A DNA stretch of 6,632 nt from Chloroflexota bacterium. GTDB lineage: Bacteria > Chloroflexota > Anaerolineae > Anaerolineales > Villigracilaceae. Within the stretch, counting starts at the first letter, position 1; every line of letters begins with the position of its first letter. Made by a program: the position numbers and the translations under genes. The DNA lies in contig JAJYOO010000129.1 in the NCBI GenBank assembly GCA_021796155.1, forward strand, positions 1 to 6,632, written 5' to 3'. Below the pieces are notes generated by a model. That model made no database searches. It was not told where the DNA came from and was given only the letters and a program-made list of their open reading frames with translations. Of this stretch, positions 1 through 5,364 are shown piece after piece.

Positions 1-53
1 TAATAGTATGTCTCTCTAATAGTTTCAATTTCTAACTATATCATTGGTTTAGT

Positions 54-87
54 ATTTTGAGAAGGTGCATCGCGGCTTTCTCAGAAT
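54..87 (+). promoter_or_regulatory. Imperfect hairpin in the leader of the P1 peptidase gene
   Basis: Positions 54-65 can pair with 76-87, giving a 12-bp stem with two G-U pairs if transcribed and a 10-nt loop (66-75). The core is TGAGAAGG (58-65) against CTTTCTCA (76-83). It is followed by only a weak T-rich stretch, so it could be a poor intrinsic terminator of a gene left of the window or a leader structure of the peptidase gene. The surrounding 1-129 stretch is AT-rich and I see no gene in it. No convincing promoter hexamer pair was found there. Confidence 0.35.
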
Positions 88-164
88 TTCCTTAGCCAAC
101 CTACACAAGATTACTTAAATCAAAATTCTATGTTCAAGCCGGGTAGAATTGGGAAAACTTTTTC

Positions 165-170
165 GGGAGA
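165..170 (+). promoter_or_regulatory. Ribosome binding site deciding the P1 peptidase start
   Basis: GGGAGA ends 7 nt before the ATG at 178. The alternative in-frame ATG at 130 is preceded by AT-rich sequence with no purine-rich match. This site therefore argues for the shorter product. Confidence 0.6.
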
Positions 171-177
171 TTCATTT

Positions 178-1251
178 ATGTCAACGAAACCGCGCGCCCG
201 CGATTTGGGAATCCAATTTGAAGGGACGCCCGGCCCGCTCAATTCCATTATAGACCTGGATGGAATCGAGGTCGGGTATGCAACCATCATCGAAGGCCAA
301 AATGTTCGCACGGGTGTGACCATCATCCATCCGCGCGGAAAGCGCGATCATGATCCAGTCTACGCGGGATATTTTCCATTCAATGGCAACGGCGAAGTCA
401 CCGGCGCGGCGTGGATCGAAGAAGGCGGCTTTCTCGAGGGACCGATTGGTATCACGAACACACACAGCGTCGGCATCGTACGCGACACAATCATTGACTG
501 GCAAGTTAAACAAGGCGCGATTTTTCAAAAGTGGTCATGTCCTGTGGTCGGCGAAACTGCCGATGGCTGGCTGAACGACATGAACGGGTTTCATGTCAAA
601 GCCGAGCACATTTGGCAAGCGTTAGAGTCAGCATCATCTGGAATGATTGCAGAAGGCAATGTCGGCGGCGGAACCGGAATGATCTGTTACGAATTCAAAG
701 GTGGGACGGGAACCGCTTCGCGCAAACTTCCGGACAAGCTCGGCGGCTGGATGATCGGTGCGCTTGTCCAAGCTAACTTTGGCCGCCGCTACCAACTGAC
801 GATTAACGGCGTGCCCGTTGGAAAACATCTCACATCTGACGCTCCATTCACGCACGGCGAGAATCCATTTCGCCAGGATGACGGTTCGTTAATTGTCGTT
901 CTTGCAACCAATGCGCCTTTGTTGCCGCACCAACTCAAGCGACTTGCAAAACGCGCCACGATTGGAATGTCGCGCACCGGCTCACTCGGCGGCAACGGAA
1001 GCGGCGACATCTTCCTCGCCTTTTCCACAGCAAATCATGGCGCGGCGAATCCGAAGGACGGGGTTGCTTCAATTGAAGCATTATCCAATGAACACATTGA
1101 CCCACTTCTATCCACATCCACCTATGCAACAGAAGAAGCCATCATCAACGCATTAGTTGCCGCTGAAACCATGACAGGCCGTGATAGCTTAACAGTCAAT
1201 GCCTTGCCACATGCTGAATTGCAAAGCATAATGAAACAATATGGTCGCTGA
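178..1251 (+). CDS. P1 family peptidase (DmpA/BapA-like, self-cleaving aminopeptidase)
   Basis: This is a 357-aa member of the P1/S58 N-terminal-nucleophile family, which includes L-aminopeptidase D-Ala-esterase/amidase DmpA and beta-peptidyl aminopeptidase BapA. These enzymes are made as one chain and cut themselves ahead of a serine, which becomes the N-terminal nucleophile of the beta chain. The whole family pattern is visible: GTPGPLNSIIDLDG near residues 17-29, NGNGEVTG (69-76), ITNTHSVGIVRD (92-103), DGWLNDMNGFHV (129-140), EGNVGGGTGM (159-168), GTASR (178-182), VQANFG (197-202) and GGNGSGDIFLAFSTAN (271-286). Ser275 in NGSGD is the expected nucleophile, with cleavage between Gly274 and Ser275 as at Gly249-Ser250 in DmpA. 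The ATG at 178 is preferred because GGGAGA lies 7 nt upstream and the product then starts as family members do. An in-frame ATG at 130 has no ribosome binding site. There is no signal peptide, so it is probably cytoplasmic. The natural substrate cannot be read from the sequence. Its 3' end overlaps the next gene by 11 bp. Confidence 0.93.
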   Translation: MSTKPRARDLGIQFEGTPGPLNSIIDLDGIEVGYATIIEGQNVRTGVTIIHPRGKRDHDPVYAGYFPFNGNGEVTGAAWIEEGGFLEGPIGITNTHSVGIVRDTIIDWQVKQGAIFQKWSCPVVGETADGWLNDMNGFHVKAEHIWQALESASSGMIAEGNVGGGTGMICYEFKGGTGTASRKLPDKLGGWMIGALVQANFGRRYQLTINGVPVGKHLTSDAPFTHGENPFRQDDGSLIVVLATNAPLLPHQLKRLAKRATIGMSRTGSLGGNGSGDIFLAFSTANHGAANPKDGVASIEALSNEHIDPLLSTSTYATEEAIINALVAAETMTGRDSLTVNALPHAELQSIMKQYGR

Positions 1252-2176
1252 GAATCCCATTTGCACGTATGACCTTTGCCTGCCATGGTATTGGCAATAC
1301 GACTATGATTTTGTCCACTGCATCGAAACAGCATGCGCGTCTCGTGGCTTGACGTTATGGCAGATCACACCGCCGAATCTTTTGGAAGCTATCAAATCAC
1401 TTTATTTCGGGCAGGTCGCATTTCGAACTTTACTTGATCGCGCCGCTGATGATTTGCGTTTTGAACCCATCCGCCGTTTTGCGAAAGAACATCGCTTGCA
1501 TCGAATCAATCCGATTGAGTTGTCACATTGGTCCGAAGACAAAGCGACGATGCATCTCGAATTAATTCAAGCCGGGTTACAAACGCCATATACGATTTTG
1601 ATAGCGCCATTCATTGATCAACCGATTCTCCCGCCGCTGGATTTGACTCCTCTTGGAAATAAATTTGTGCTCAAGCCCGCGGTCGGCGGAGGCGGCGAAG
1701 GCGTGCGGATGAACGTCTCGACGCTGGATGATATTCAATGTGCACGGCTCGAATTCCCCGATCAAAAATATTTAGCGCAAGCTCACATCGAAGCCTGCAT
1801 CATTTCGGGACGGCAAGCATGGTTCCGCGTCTTTTATGTGGGAGGCGACTGCCTTCCCTGCTGGTGGCATCCGAATACGCATGTTTATAAAGTTTTGACA
1901 TCCGACGAGGAAACGCGGTTTGACCTCGCACCCCTCCGCGAAGTCACAAAGGGAATCGCTCAAGTCTGCAAATTGGATTGGTTCTCGACCGAGATCGCCC
2001 AAACTGAAGATGGCCGCTTCGTCATCGTGGATTACGTCAACGACAGCATTGATACGCGCGTCCAATCGAAGGCGCTTGATGGCATGCCAGATGAAGTACT
2101 AAAACAAATAGCAAATAAGTTGGTTGAACTGACTATGATACACAGTAGTAAGCAGAATGCAGAAGGCAGTAGATAA
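1241..2176 (+). CDS. ATP-grasp-like protein, substrate unknown
   Basis: The 311-aa product looks like an ATP-grasp enzyme, a fold that activates a carboxylate with ATP and joins it to an amine, thiol or other nucleophile. Features seen: Lys101 in SEDKATMHLEL, a beta strand with Lys145 (KFVLKP), a glycine-rich loop GGGGEGV (149-155), YLAQAHIE (177-184) where the nucleotide-hinge acidic residue is expected, and FVIVDYVNDSIDTR (260-273) whose Asp264, Asn267 and Asp268 fit the metal-binding segment. The first 90 residues, rich in aromatics, form a separate N-terminal region I do not recognise. No membrane segment or signal peptide is seen. The ATG at 1241 overlaps the peptidase stop by 11 bp, suggesting coupled translation; no strong ribosome binding site is visible. 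The last 10 or so residues (SSKQNAEGSR) are encoded by 7-bp repeats, so the original C-terminus may have been altered. Glutathione-synthase-like or RimK-like ligase activity is possible, but no specific function is claimed. Confidence 0.75.
   Translation: MVAENPICTYDLCLPWYWQYDYDFVHCIETACASRGLTLWQITPPNLLEAIKSLYFGQVAFRTLLDRAADDLRFEPIRRFAKEHRLHRINPIELSHWSEDKATMHLELIQAGLQTPYTILIAPFIDQPILPPLDLTPLGNKFVLKPAVGGGGEGVRMNVSTLDDIQCARLEFPDQKYLAQAHIEACIISGRQAWFRVFYVGGDCLPCWWHPNTHVYKVLTSDEETRFDLAPLREVTKGIAQVCKLDWFSTEIAQTEDGRFVIVDYVNDSIDTRVQSKALDGMPDEVLKQIANKLVELTMIHSSKQNAEGSR
2147..2171 (+). repeat. Left heptad repeat run (about 3.5 units)
   Basis: Consecutive 7-bp units GTAAGCA, GAATGCA and GAAGGCA, then GTA, start at 2148 and follow the pattern G-W-A-D-G-C-A. 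They code for the C-terminal tail of the ATP-grasp gene. AGTAAGCAGAATGC (2147-2160) is an exact inverted copy of 2629-2642 in the right array, a perfect 14-bp match 468 bp away. The run is immediately followed by an opposing copy that forms a hairpin. Confidence 0.8.
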
Positions 2177-2191
2177 TCGCCTTCCGCATTC
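2155..2191. repeat. Hairpin at the convergent gene junction, enclosing a stop codon
   Basis: AATGCAGAAGGC (2156-2167) faces GCCTTCCGCATT (2179-2190), extended by a G-C pair at 2155/2191. This gives a 13-bp stem with one mismatch and an 11-nt loop. The TAA of the ATP-grasp gene (2174-2176) is in the loop. It lies between two convergent genes, so it could help end transcription from either side. No long T-run follows it on the plus strand, so it is not a classical intrinsic terminator. Confidence 0.55.
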
Positions 2192-2213
2192 GACTGGTTA
2201 TTCTTGGGACAAG

Positions 2214-2597
2214 TTATTTTTGGCGTTGGCTGTATGGAACGAACTTCTCCGGCATAGACATCATCATGCCCAGCATTTTTCCAACATCTTCGTAGGCCTT
2301 GAAGAGTTCAGCATGGCACTCAGCAGTAAGGTAACCACAATCGCGGGCAAAGTCCAGCCAGACTTGAGTCTCGGTAGCTTCGCCATCCGCATCAGCCAAT
2401 TTGCTGACAAACATCTTAGGATATTGACGTTTGCGATAACCCTCGGCTATGTTCGCCGCAACACTTCGCGATGAACGGCGAATTTGATCAGTCAGCGAGT
2501 AGCGTTCATCTTTCGGGAAAGCCTTCGACTCGTCAAAAATATCCATCGCAGATTTATAGGCGAGTTGATACACTTTCAGATCGCGATAGCCCTGCAT
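2214..2597 (-). CDS. Four-helix-bundle protein (23S rRNA intervening-sequence / S23 / Avd-related family)
   Basis: This 127-aa protein matches the small four-helix-bundle family (TIGR02436-like), first known from ORFs in 23S rRNA intervening sequences of Leptospira and related in fold to Avd, the accessory protein of diversity-generating retroelements. Hallmarks seen: YRDLKVYQLAYK at residues 4-15, then FPKDERYSLTDQIRRSSRSV (27-46) and AANIAEGY (47-54), and an acidic ADGEATETQVWLDFARDCGYL segment (70-90). Length is typical of the family. Homologues form ring-like oligomers with basic surfaces; the molecular role of solitary copies is unknown. The ATG at 2597 is chosen because GGGAGGTG lies just upstream and the product then starts like its relatives. 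An in-frame ATG at 2618 would add seven residues encoded by the heptads. No reverse transcriptase or template repeat is in the window, so there is no sign of a retroelement. It lies downstream of folD on the same strand and is convergent with the ATP-grasp gene. Confidence 0.9.
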   Translation of the reverse strand: MQGYRDLKVYQLAYKSAMDIFDESKAFPKDERYSLTDQIRRSSRSVAANIAEGYRKRQYPKMFVSKLADADGEATETQVWLDFARDCGYLTAECHAELFKAYEDVGKMLGMMMSMPEKFVPYSQRQK

Positions 2598-2668
2598 TCC
2601 ACCTCCCGCTAACTGCATTCTACTTTCCGCATTCTGCTTACTGCATTCTGCCTTCCGCCTACTAATTA
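2592..2668 (-). repeat. Right heptad repeat array (11 units)
   Basis: Eleven consecutive 7-bp units run from 2592 to 2668. Read on the plus strand the commonest unit is CYGCATT, with copies at 2592, 2613, 2627 and 2641. The variants between them (such as CTGCTTA, CTGCCTT and CCGCCTA) keep the 7-bp phase. On the minus strand the units read GAATGCA, GAAGGCA and GTAAGCA, the same units as the left run. The array fills the space between folD and the four-helix-bundle gene. It includes the folD stop codon (2666-2668) at one end and the start codon of the bundle gene (2595-2597) at the other. Confidence 0.85.
2599..2606 (-). promoter_or_regulatory. Shine-Dalgarno sequence built from a heptad variant
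   Basis: On the minus strand, GGAGGTG followed closely by GAATGCA places a near-perfect anti-16S match about 4 nt ahead of the ATG at 2597. Both words are single units of the heptad array, GGAGGTG being a variant of GAAGGCA. The site decides the start of the four-helix-bundle gene against the in-frame ATG at 2618. Confidence 0.6.
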
Positions 2669-3544
2669 CTTATCTTGAATCTCCGATGCATGCAACGTAT
2701 TCTTCATCAACATCGCAATCGTCATCGGACCAACGCCGCCGGGGACGGGTGTGATGAAACCAGCAACTTCCTTCGCTTCATTGAAATTCACATCACCGAC
2801 CAAACGGTGACCGCTCTTCTTGGTCGCATCGGGAACAGAGTTGATGCCAACGTCAATGATCGCCGCACCGGGCTTGACCCAGTCGCCGCGCACCATTTCA
2901 GTCTTCCCAATGGCCGCGATCAAAATGTCAGCTTGCCGGACCGTGCCGGGCAAATCCCGCGTGTGCGAATGGCAAACCGTGACCGTTGCATTTTTACCGA
3001 TGAGCAATAACGCCGCGGGCATGCCGACGATGTTCGAACGTCCCAGCACAACCGCGTTCGCACCTTCAATTTTCACACCAGATTTCTCAAGCAAATAAAT
3101 ACAACCGAACGGCGTACATGGAACGAATAATGGTTCGCGTCCCTTTTGCGCGAGTCGTCCGATGTTGATCGGTGAAAATCCATCTACATCTTTTTCGATG
3201 CTGATCAATTGCAGAACGCGCTCTTCATTCAAATGCGAGGGCAATGGCAATTGAACCAAAATTCCGTTGACCGCTTTGTCGTCGTTCAGGCTCTTGATCA
3301 GTTTTTCCAATTCTTCCTGACTAATATCCGCAGGCAAATGATGACTGACTGAGCCCATGCCCAATTCCTGGCAAGCTTTGCCTTTGGACGTGACATAAGC
3401 TTGTGAATCAGGCCGATCACCAACCAATACAGTCGCCAGAGTTGGCTGGGGTTTGCCTGCCGCGGTTCGCTTTGCAACCGTTGTCGCCACATCGTCGCGC
3501 ACCTGTTGCGCGATCATTTTCCCGTCAATCAATTGAGCCGTCAT
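2666..3544 (-). CDS. folD: Bifunctional methylenetetrahydrofolate dehydrogenase / methenyltetrahydrofolate cyclohydrolase
   Basis: FolD oxidises 5,10-methylene-THF to methenyl-THF with NADP+ (NAD+ in some relatives) and hydrolyses it to 10-formyl-THF, supplying one-carbon units for purines and initiator tRNA formylation in the cytoplasm. The 292-aa length is normal. Visible signatures: Tyr50 and Lys54 of the catalytic YxxxK motif (YVTSKGKAC), GILVQLPLP (94-102), KDVDGFSPINIGRL (118-131), PCTPFGC (142-148), the cofactor-binding VVLGRSNIVGMP (165-176), ADILIAAIG (205-213), IIDVGIN (229-235), GDVNF (250-254) and ITPVPGGVGPMT (264-275). The ATG at 3544 is chosen because AAAGGAG precedes it by about 6 nt; an in-frame ATG at 3580 would add 12 residues with no family match. 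It follows mtaB on the same strand after 76 bp, with a likely promoter in the gap. Its stop codon is the edge of the heptad array. Confidence 0.97.
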   Translation of the reverse strand: MTAQLIDGKMIAQQVRDDVATTVAKRTAAGKPQPTLATVLVGDRPDSQAYVTSKGKACQELGMGSVSHHLPADISQEELEKLIKSLNDDKAVNGILVQLPLPSHLNEERVLQLISIEKDVDGFSPINIGRLAQKGREPLFVPCTPFGCIYLLEKSGVKIEGANAVVLGRSNIVGMPAALLLIGKNATVTVCHSHTRDLPGTVRQADILIAAIGKTEMVRGDWVKPGAAIIDVGINSVPDATKKSGHRLVGDVNFNEAKEVAGFITPVPGGVGPMTIAMLMKNTLHASEIQDK

Positions 3545-3548
3545 GGTT

Positions 3549-3554
3549 TGCTCC
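3549..3554 (-). promoter_or_regulatory. Ribosome binding site of folD
   Basis: On the minus strand AAAAGGAGC precedes the ATG at 3544, with GGAG ending about 6 nt upstream. This supports the 292-aa product over the start at 3580. Confidence 0.7.
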
Positions 3555-3584
3555 TTTTGAAATTCTGTGAAAGACTGCACGATT

Positions 3585-3611
3585 ATTATACAATCAGTCC
3601 CCCGTCCCCAA
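3585..3611 (-). promoter_or_regulatory. Likely sigma-70-type promoter of folD
   Basis: The minus strand carries a perfect TATAAT at 3590-3585, about 40 nt before the folD ATG. A weak -35 candidate, TTGGGG, lies 16 nt further upstream and matches TTGACA at only its first three bases. The predicted start of transcription near 3578 would give a leader of about 33 nt. folD could also receive read-through from mtaB. Confidence 0.45.
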
Positions 3612-3620
3612 AAGTGATAG

Positions 3621-4895
3621 TCATCCCGACTTGAGAATTACGCCTTGCAATCCTTCTTTTATTTCGACAGAGTCAATTTCGTTCCAACGCGGTGACGGCG
3701 CACAAGCCGCGATACGCAGATAATTTCCGGTCAGACCTTCCATTTGCCAGCCGCGCTCGTCATATTGCGTTGCAGATTCCCACAACACGGACAATGTCTT
3801 CCCGACAAATTTCTGGCGATAGGATTTTGCGGACTCTTCGAGCGCGTCCTGCAAAATGTGATTCCGCTCTTTCCGGACTTCGGGCCGGACTTGCTCTTTC
3901 ATTCGAGCGGCTCCCGTCCCGGGACGCGGCGAATACGTGAAGACGTGCCCGCCTGCGAAGTTCATCTCGCGGACAAAGTCCAACGACTCGGCAAACTCGG
4001 ATTCGGTTTCGCCGGGAAAGCCTGCGATGATGTCGGTCGTGATGGCCGCGTCCGGCATGATTTGACACGCGGCCGCGACGAGGTCCCGGAATGAATCGGG
4101 AGTCGTTTTACGCGCCATCCGTTTGAGAGTCGCGGTGCATCCGCTTTGTAGCGGCAGGTGAAGATGCTGACATAAACGCGAGTCTTCCCAAAGTGAGAAA
4201 AAGTCTGCATCCAAATCCCATGGCTCGAGCGATGACAATCGCAAACGCTCCACATCAGTCTCGCGCAGAATCGTTTTGATGAGATCACGCAAATGCGAAT
4301 CAAAATCTTGCCCCCACGAGCCAAGATGAACGCCGGTCAAGACAATCTCTTTTGTGCCGCCATCCAATGCAGATTGAACATCGCGAATAACATCTGCAAC
4401 CGCGCGGCTTCGCCCTGCGCCACGCGCAACCGTGGTGATGCAAAACGTGCAATGATTGTCACAGCCATCCTGCACTTTGATGAAAGCGCGCGTACGGCGA
4501 TGCAAACCAGGCAATGGCTCGCGCTCAATAGGTTCGAGGTCGAAGGTCGGAAAGTTTGAAGGTTGAAGGTTTAAAGTTTTGGCGACGAGGAAATCTTTTT
4601 GCTCGTTGAGAACAACATGTGTTACATTGGGAAGCGCCGACGCCTCTTGGGGCTGCAAAGTTGTCCAACATCCGGTTGCGACAATTTCGTTTACGCCTGC
4701 CCGTGCAATGTGACGAATCTTTCCCCGCGAGTCAGATGCTGCTTCCGAAGTGACCGCGCAAGTGTTGACCACCGCCATGTCCGCGCTTTCGGCCACGGCA
4801 ACAATCTCATGCCCCGCAGCACGGAATTGCCTTGCCATGGTTTCGATTTCGCTCTGATTAAGCCTGCAACCGACAGTATCCAAATAAACTTTCAT
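3621..4895 (-). CDS. mtaB: tRNA (N6-threonylcarbamoyladenosine(37)-C2)-methylthiotransferase MtaB
   Basis: This 424-aa radical-SAM methylthiotransferase converts t6A37 to ms2t6A37 in ANN-decoding tRNAs and uses two 4Fe-4S clusters. The N-terminal domain has the three cluster cysteines, Cys10 (VGCRLNQSE), Cys46 (NTCAVT) and Cys76 (ATGCW). The radical-SAM motif CxxxCxxC is Cys145, Cys149 and Cys152 (DGCDNHCTFC). Later family blocks are LTGVHLGSWG (186-195), RLSSLEPWD (219-227), HLHLPLQSGC (244-253), TTDIIAGFPGET (286-297) and GHVFTYSPRPGT (316-327). A TRAM-like C-terminal domain starts near residue 365. GCRLNQSE and the overall length favour MtaB over MiaB or RimO. The ATG overlaps the stop of the preceding gene in an ATGA arrangement, indicating translational coupling. 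Residues of about 106-122, in the linker before the radical-SAM domain, are encoded by a run of 7-bp repeats, which is unusual. Confidence 0.93.
   Translation of the reverse strand: MKVYLDTVGCRLNQSEIETMARQFRAAGHEIVAVAESADMAVVNTCAVTSEAASDSRGKIRHIARAGVNEIVATGCWTTLQPQEASALPNVTHVVLNEQKDFLVAKTLNLQPSNFPTFDLEPIEREPLPGLHRRTRAFIKVQDGCDNHCTFCITTVARGAGRSRAVADVIRDVQSALDGGTKEIVLTGVHLGSWGQDFDSHLRDLIKTILRETDVERLRLSSLEPWDLDADFFSLWEDSRLCQHLHLPLQSGCTATLKRMARKTTPDSFRDLVAAACQIMPDAAITTDIIAGFPGETESEFAESLDFVREMNFAGGHVFTYSPRPGTGAARMKEQVRPEVRKERNHILQDALEESAKSYRQKFVGKTLSVLWESATQYDERGWQMEGLTGNYLRIAACAPSPRWNEIDSVEIKEGLQGVILKSG
4531..4579 (+). repeat. Heptad repeat run inside mtaB
   Basis: Seven consecutive 7-bp units read on the plus strand, including GGTCGAA (4538), GGTCGGA (4545), AAGTTTG (4552), AAGGTTG (4559), AAGGTTT (4566) and AAAGTTT (4573). 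Their sequence differs from the heptads around the four-helix-bundle gene. They stay open in the mtaB frame and encode roughly TLNLQPSNFPTFDLEPI, the linker between the methylthiotransferase and radical-SAM domains. Confidence 0.75.
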
Positions 4896-5356
4896 TTCAT
4901 CTCAACTGATTGATTATAAAACGCGTACACTTCGCGGCACCATTGAAGTTCTTCAACTTTCCAACTTCCAAAGATCCAATCACTGCCAAAAGCTTGAGTC
5001 GCATCAGTGATGCTGCCGCCAGACCATTTCGTAGACGTTTTGACTCCTAACTTTAAAGCTTCATCCATCAGTGATGAAGTGAGCCTCATACAATATTGAG
5101 TGCCAAAACAAAACGCCAGGATAATTCCAGAAACGGGATGCACTAACGCAGGCGTCCCATAAATGAGACATCGGCAATCAGTGGGCAACGCCTTCCCCAA
5201 TTTATCCCAAACGCGTTCGACAATATCCGGATGACTTCCTTGTCCCATGTAAGGATCGTTCACACTATCCGGTGCAGCGAGCAATTCGTCCGTTTTCAAT
5301 TGGCCGCATAATTGGCTGACAACTTTTTCATTAAGTGGATTAGCAGCAATAAACAT
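4892..5356 (-). CDS. Unrecognised 154-aa cytoplasmic protein upstream of mtaB
   Basis: I do not recognise this protein. It has no signal peptide or membrane segment. Two stretches look like conserved cores: YGTPALVHPVSGIILAFCFG (66-85), which resembles paired beta strands, and GSDWIFGSWKVEELQWCREV (124-143), a tryptophan-rich segment leading into a C-terminal helix. There are six cysteines (17, 61, 63, 85, 89 and 140), more than usual for its length, but no clear zinc-binding CxxC pair; C-R-C at 61-63 is the nearest. The gene starts 8 bp after the secreted-protein gene and ends in a 4-bp ATGA overlap with mtaB, so it probably sits in an operon with both. No Shine-Dalgarno match is seen before the ATG at 5356, consistent with translation by reinitiation. 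Tight packing and amino-acid usage argue that it is a real gene. Confidence 0.75.
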   Translation of the reverse strand: MFIAANPLNEKVVSQLCGQLKTDELLAAPDSVNDPYMGQGSHPDIVERVWDKLGKALPTDCRCLIYGTPALVHPVSGIILAFCFGTQYCMRLTSSLMDEALKLGVKTSTKWSGGSITDATQAFGSDWIFGSWKVEELQWCREVYAFYNQSVEMK

Positions 5357-5364
5357 AAAACGCG

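Noticed and set aside
130..177. In-frame upstream ATG extending the P1 peptidase by 16 residues
   Set aside because: It has no ribosome binding site, the extra residues do not fit the family, and the ATG at 178 has GGGAGA at a good distance.
181..528. Minus-strand ORF opposite the P1 peptidase
   Set aside because: It is a shadow of a strongly conserved gene and shows no recognisable domain or ribosome binding site.
2155..2191. Classical rho-independent terminator
   Set aside because: The stem is good but no run of T residues follows on the plus strand, so it is listed only as a hairpin.
2157..2474. Plus-strand ORF opposite the four-helix-bundle gene
   Set aside because: It is antisense to a gene with clear family motifs, and its start is within the heptads.
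2214..2597. Diversity-generating retroelement, based on the Avd-like protein
   Set aside because: No reverse transcriptase, template/variable repeat pair or C-type lectin target is present in the window.
2592..2668. Possible CRISPR array
   Set aside because: The units are 7 bp, contiguous and without spacers, and no cas genes are present.
3744..4094. Plus-strand ORF opposite mtaB
   Set aside because: It is a frame shadow over conserved radical-SAM coding sequence, with low-complexity composition and no family signal.
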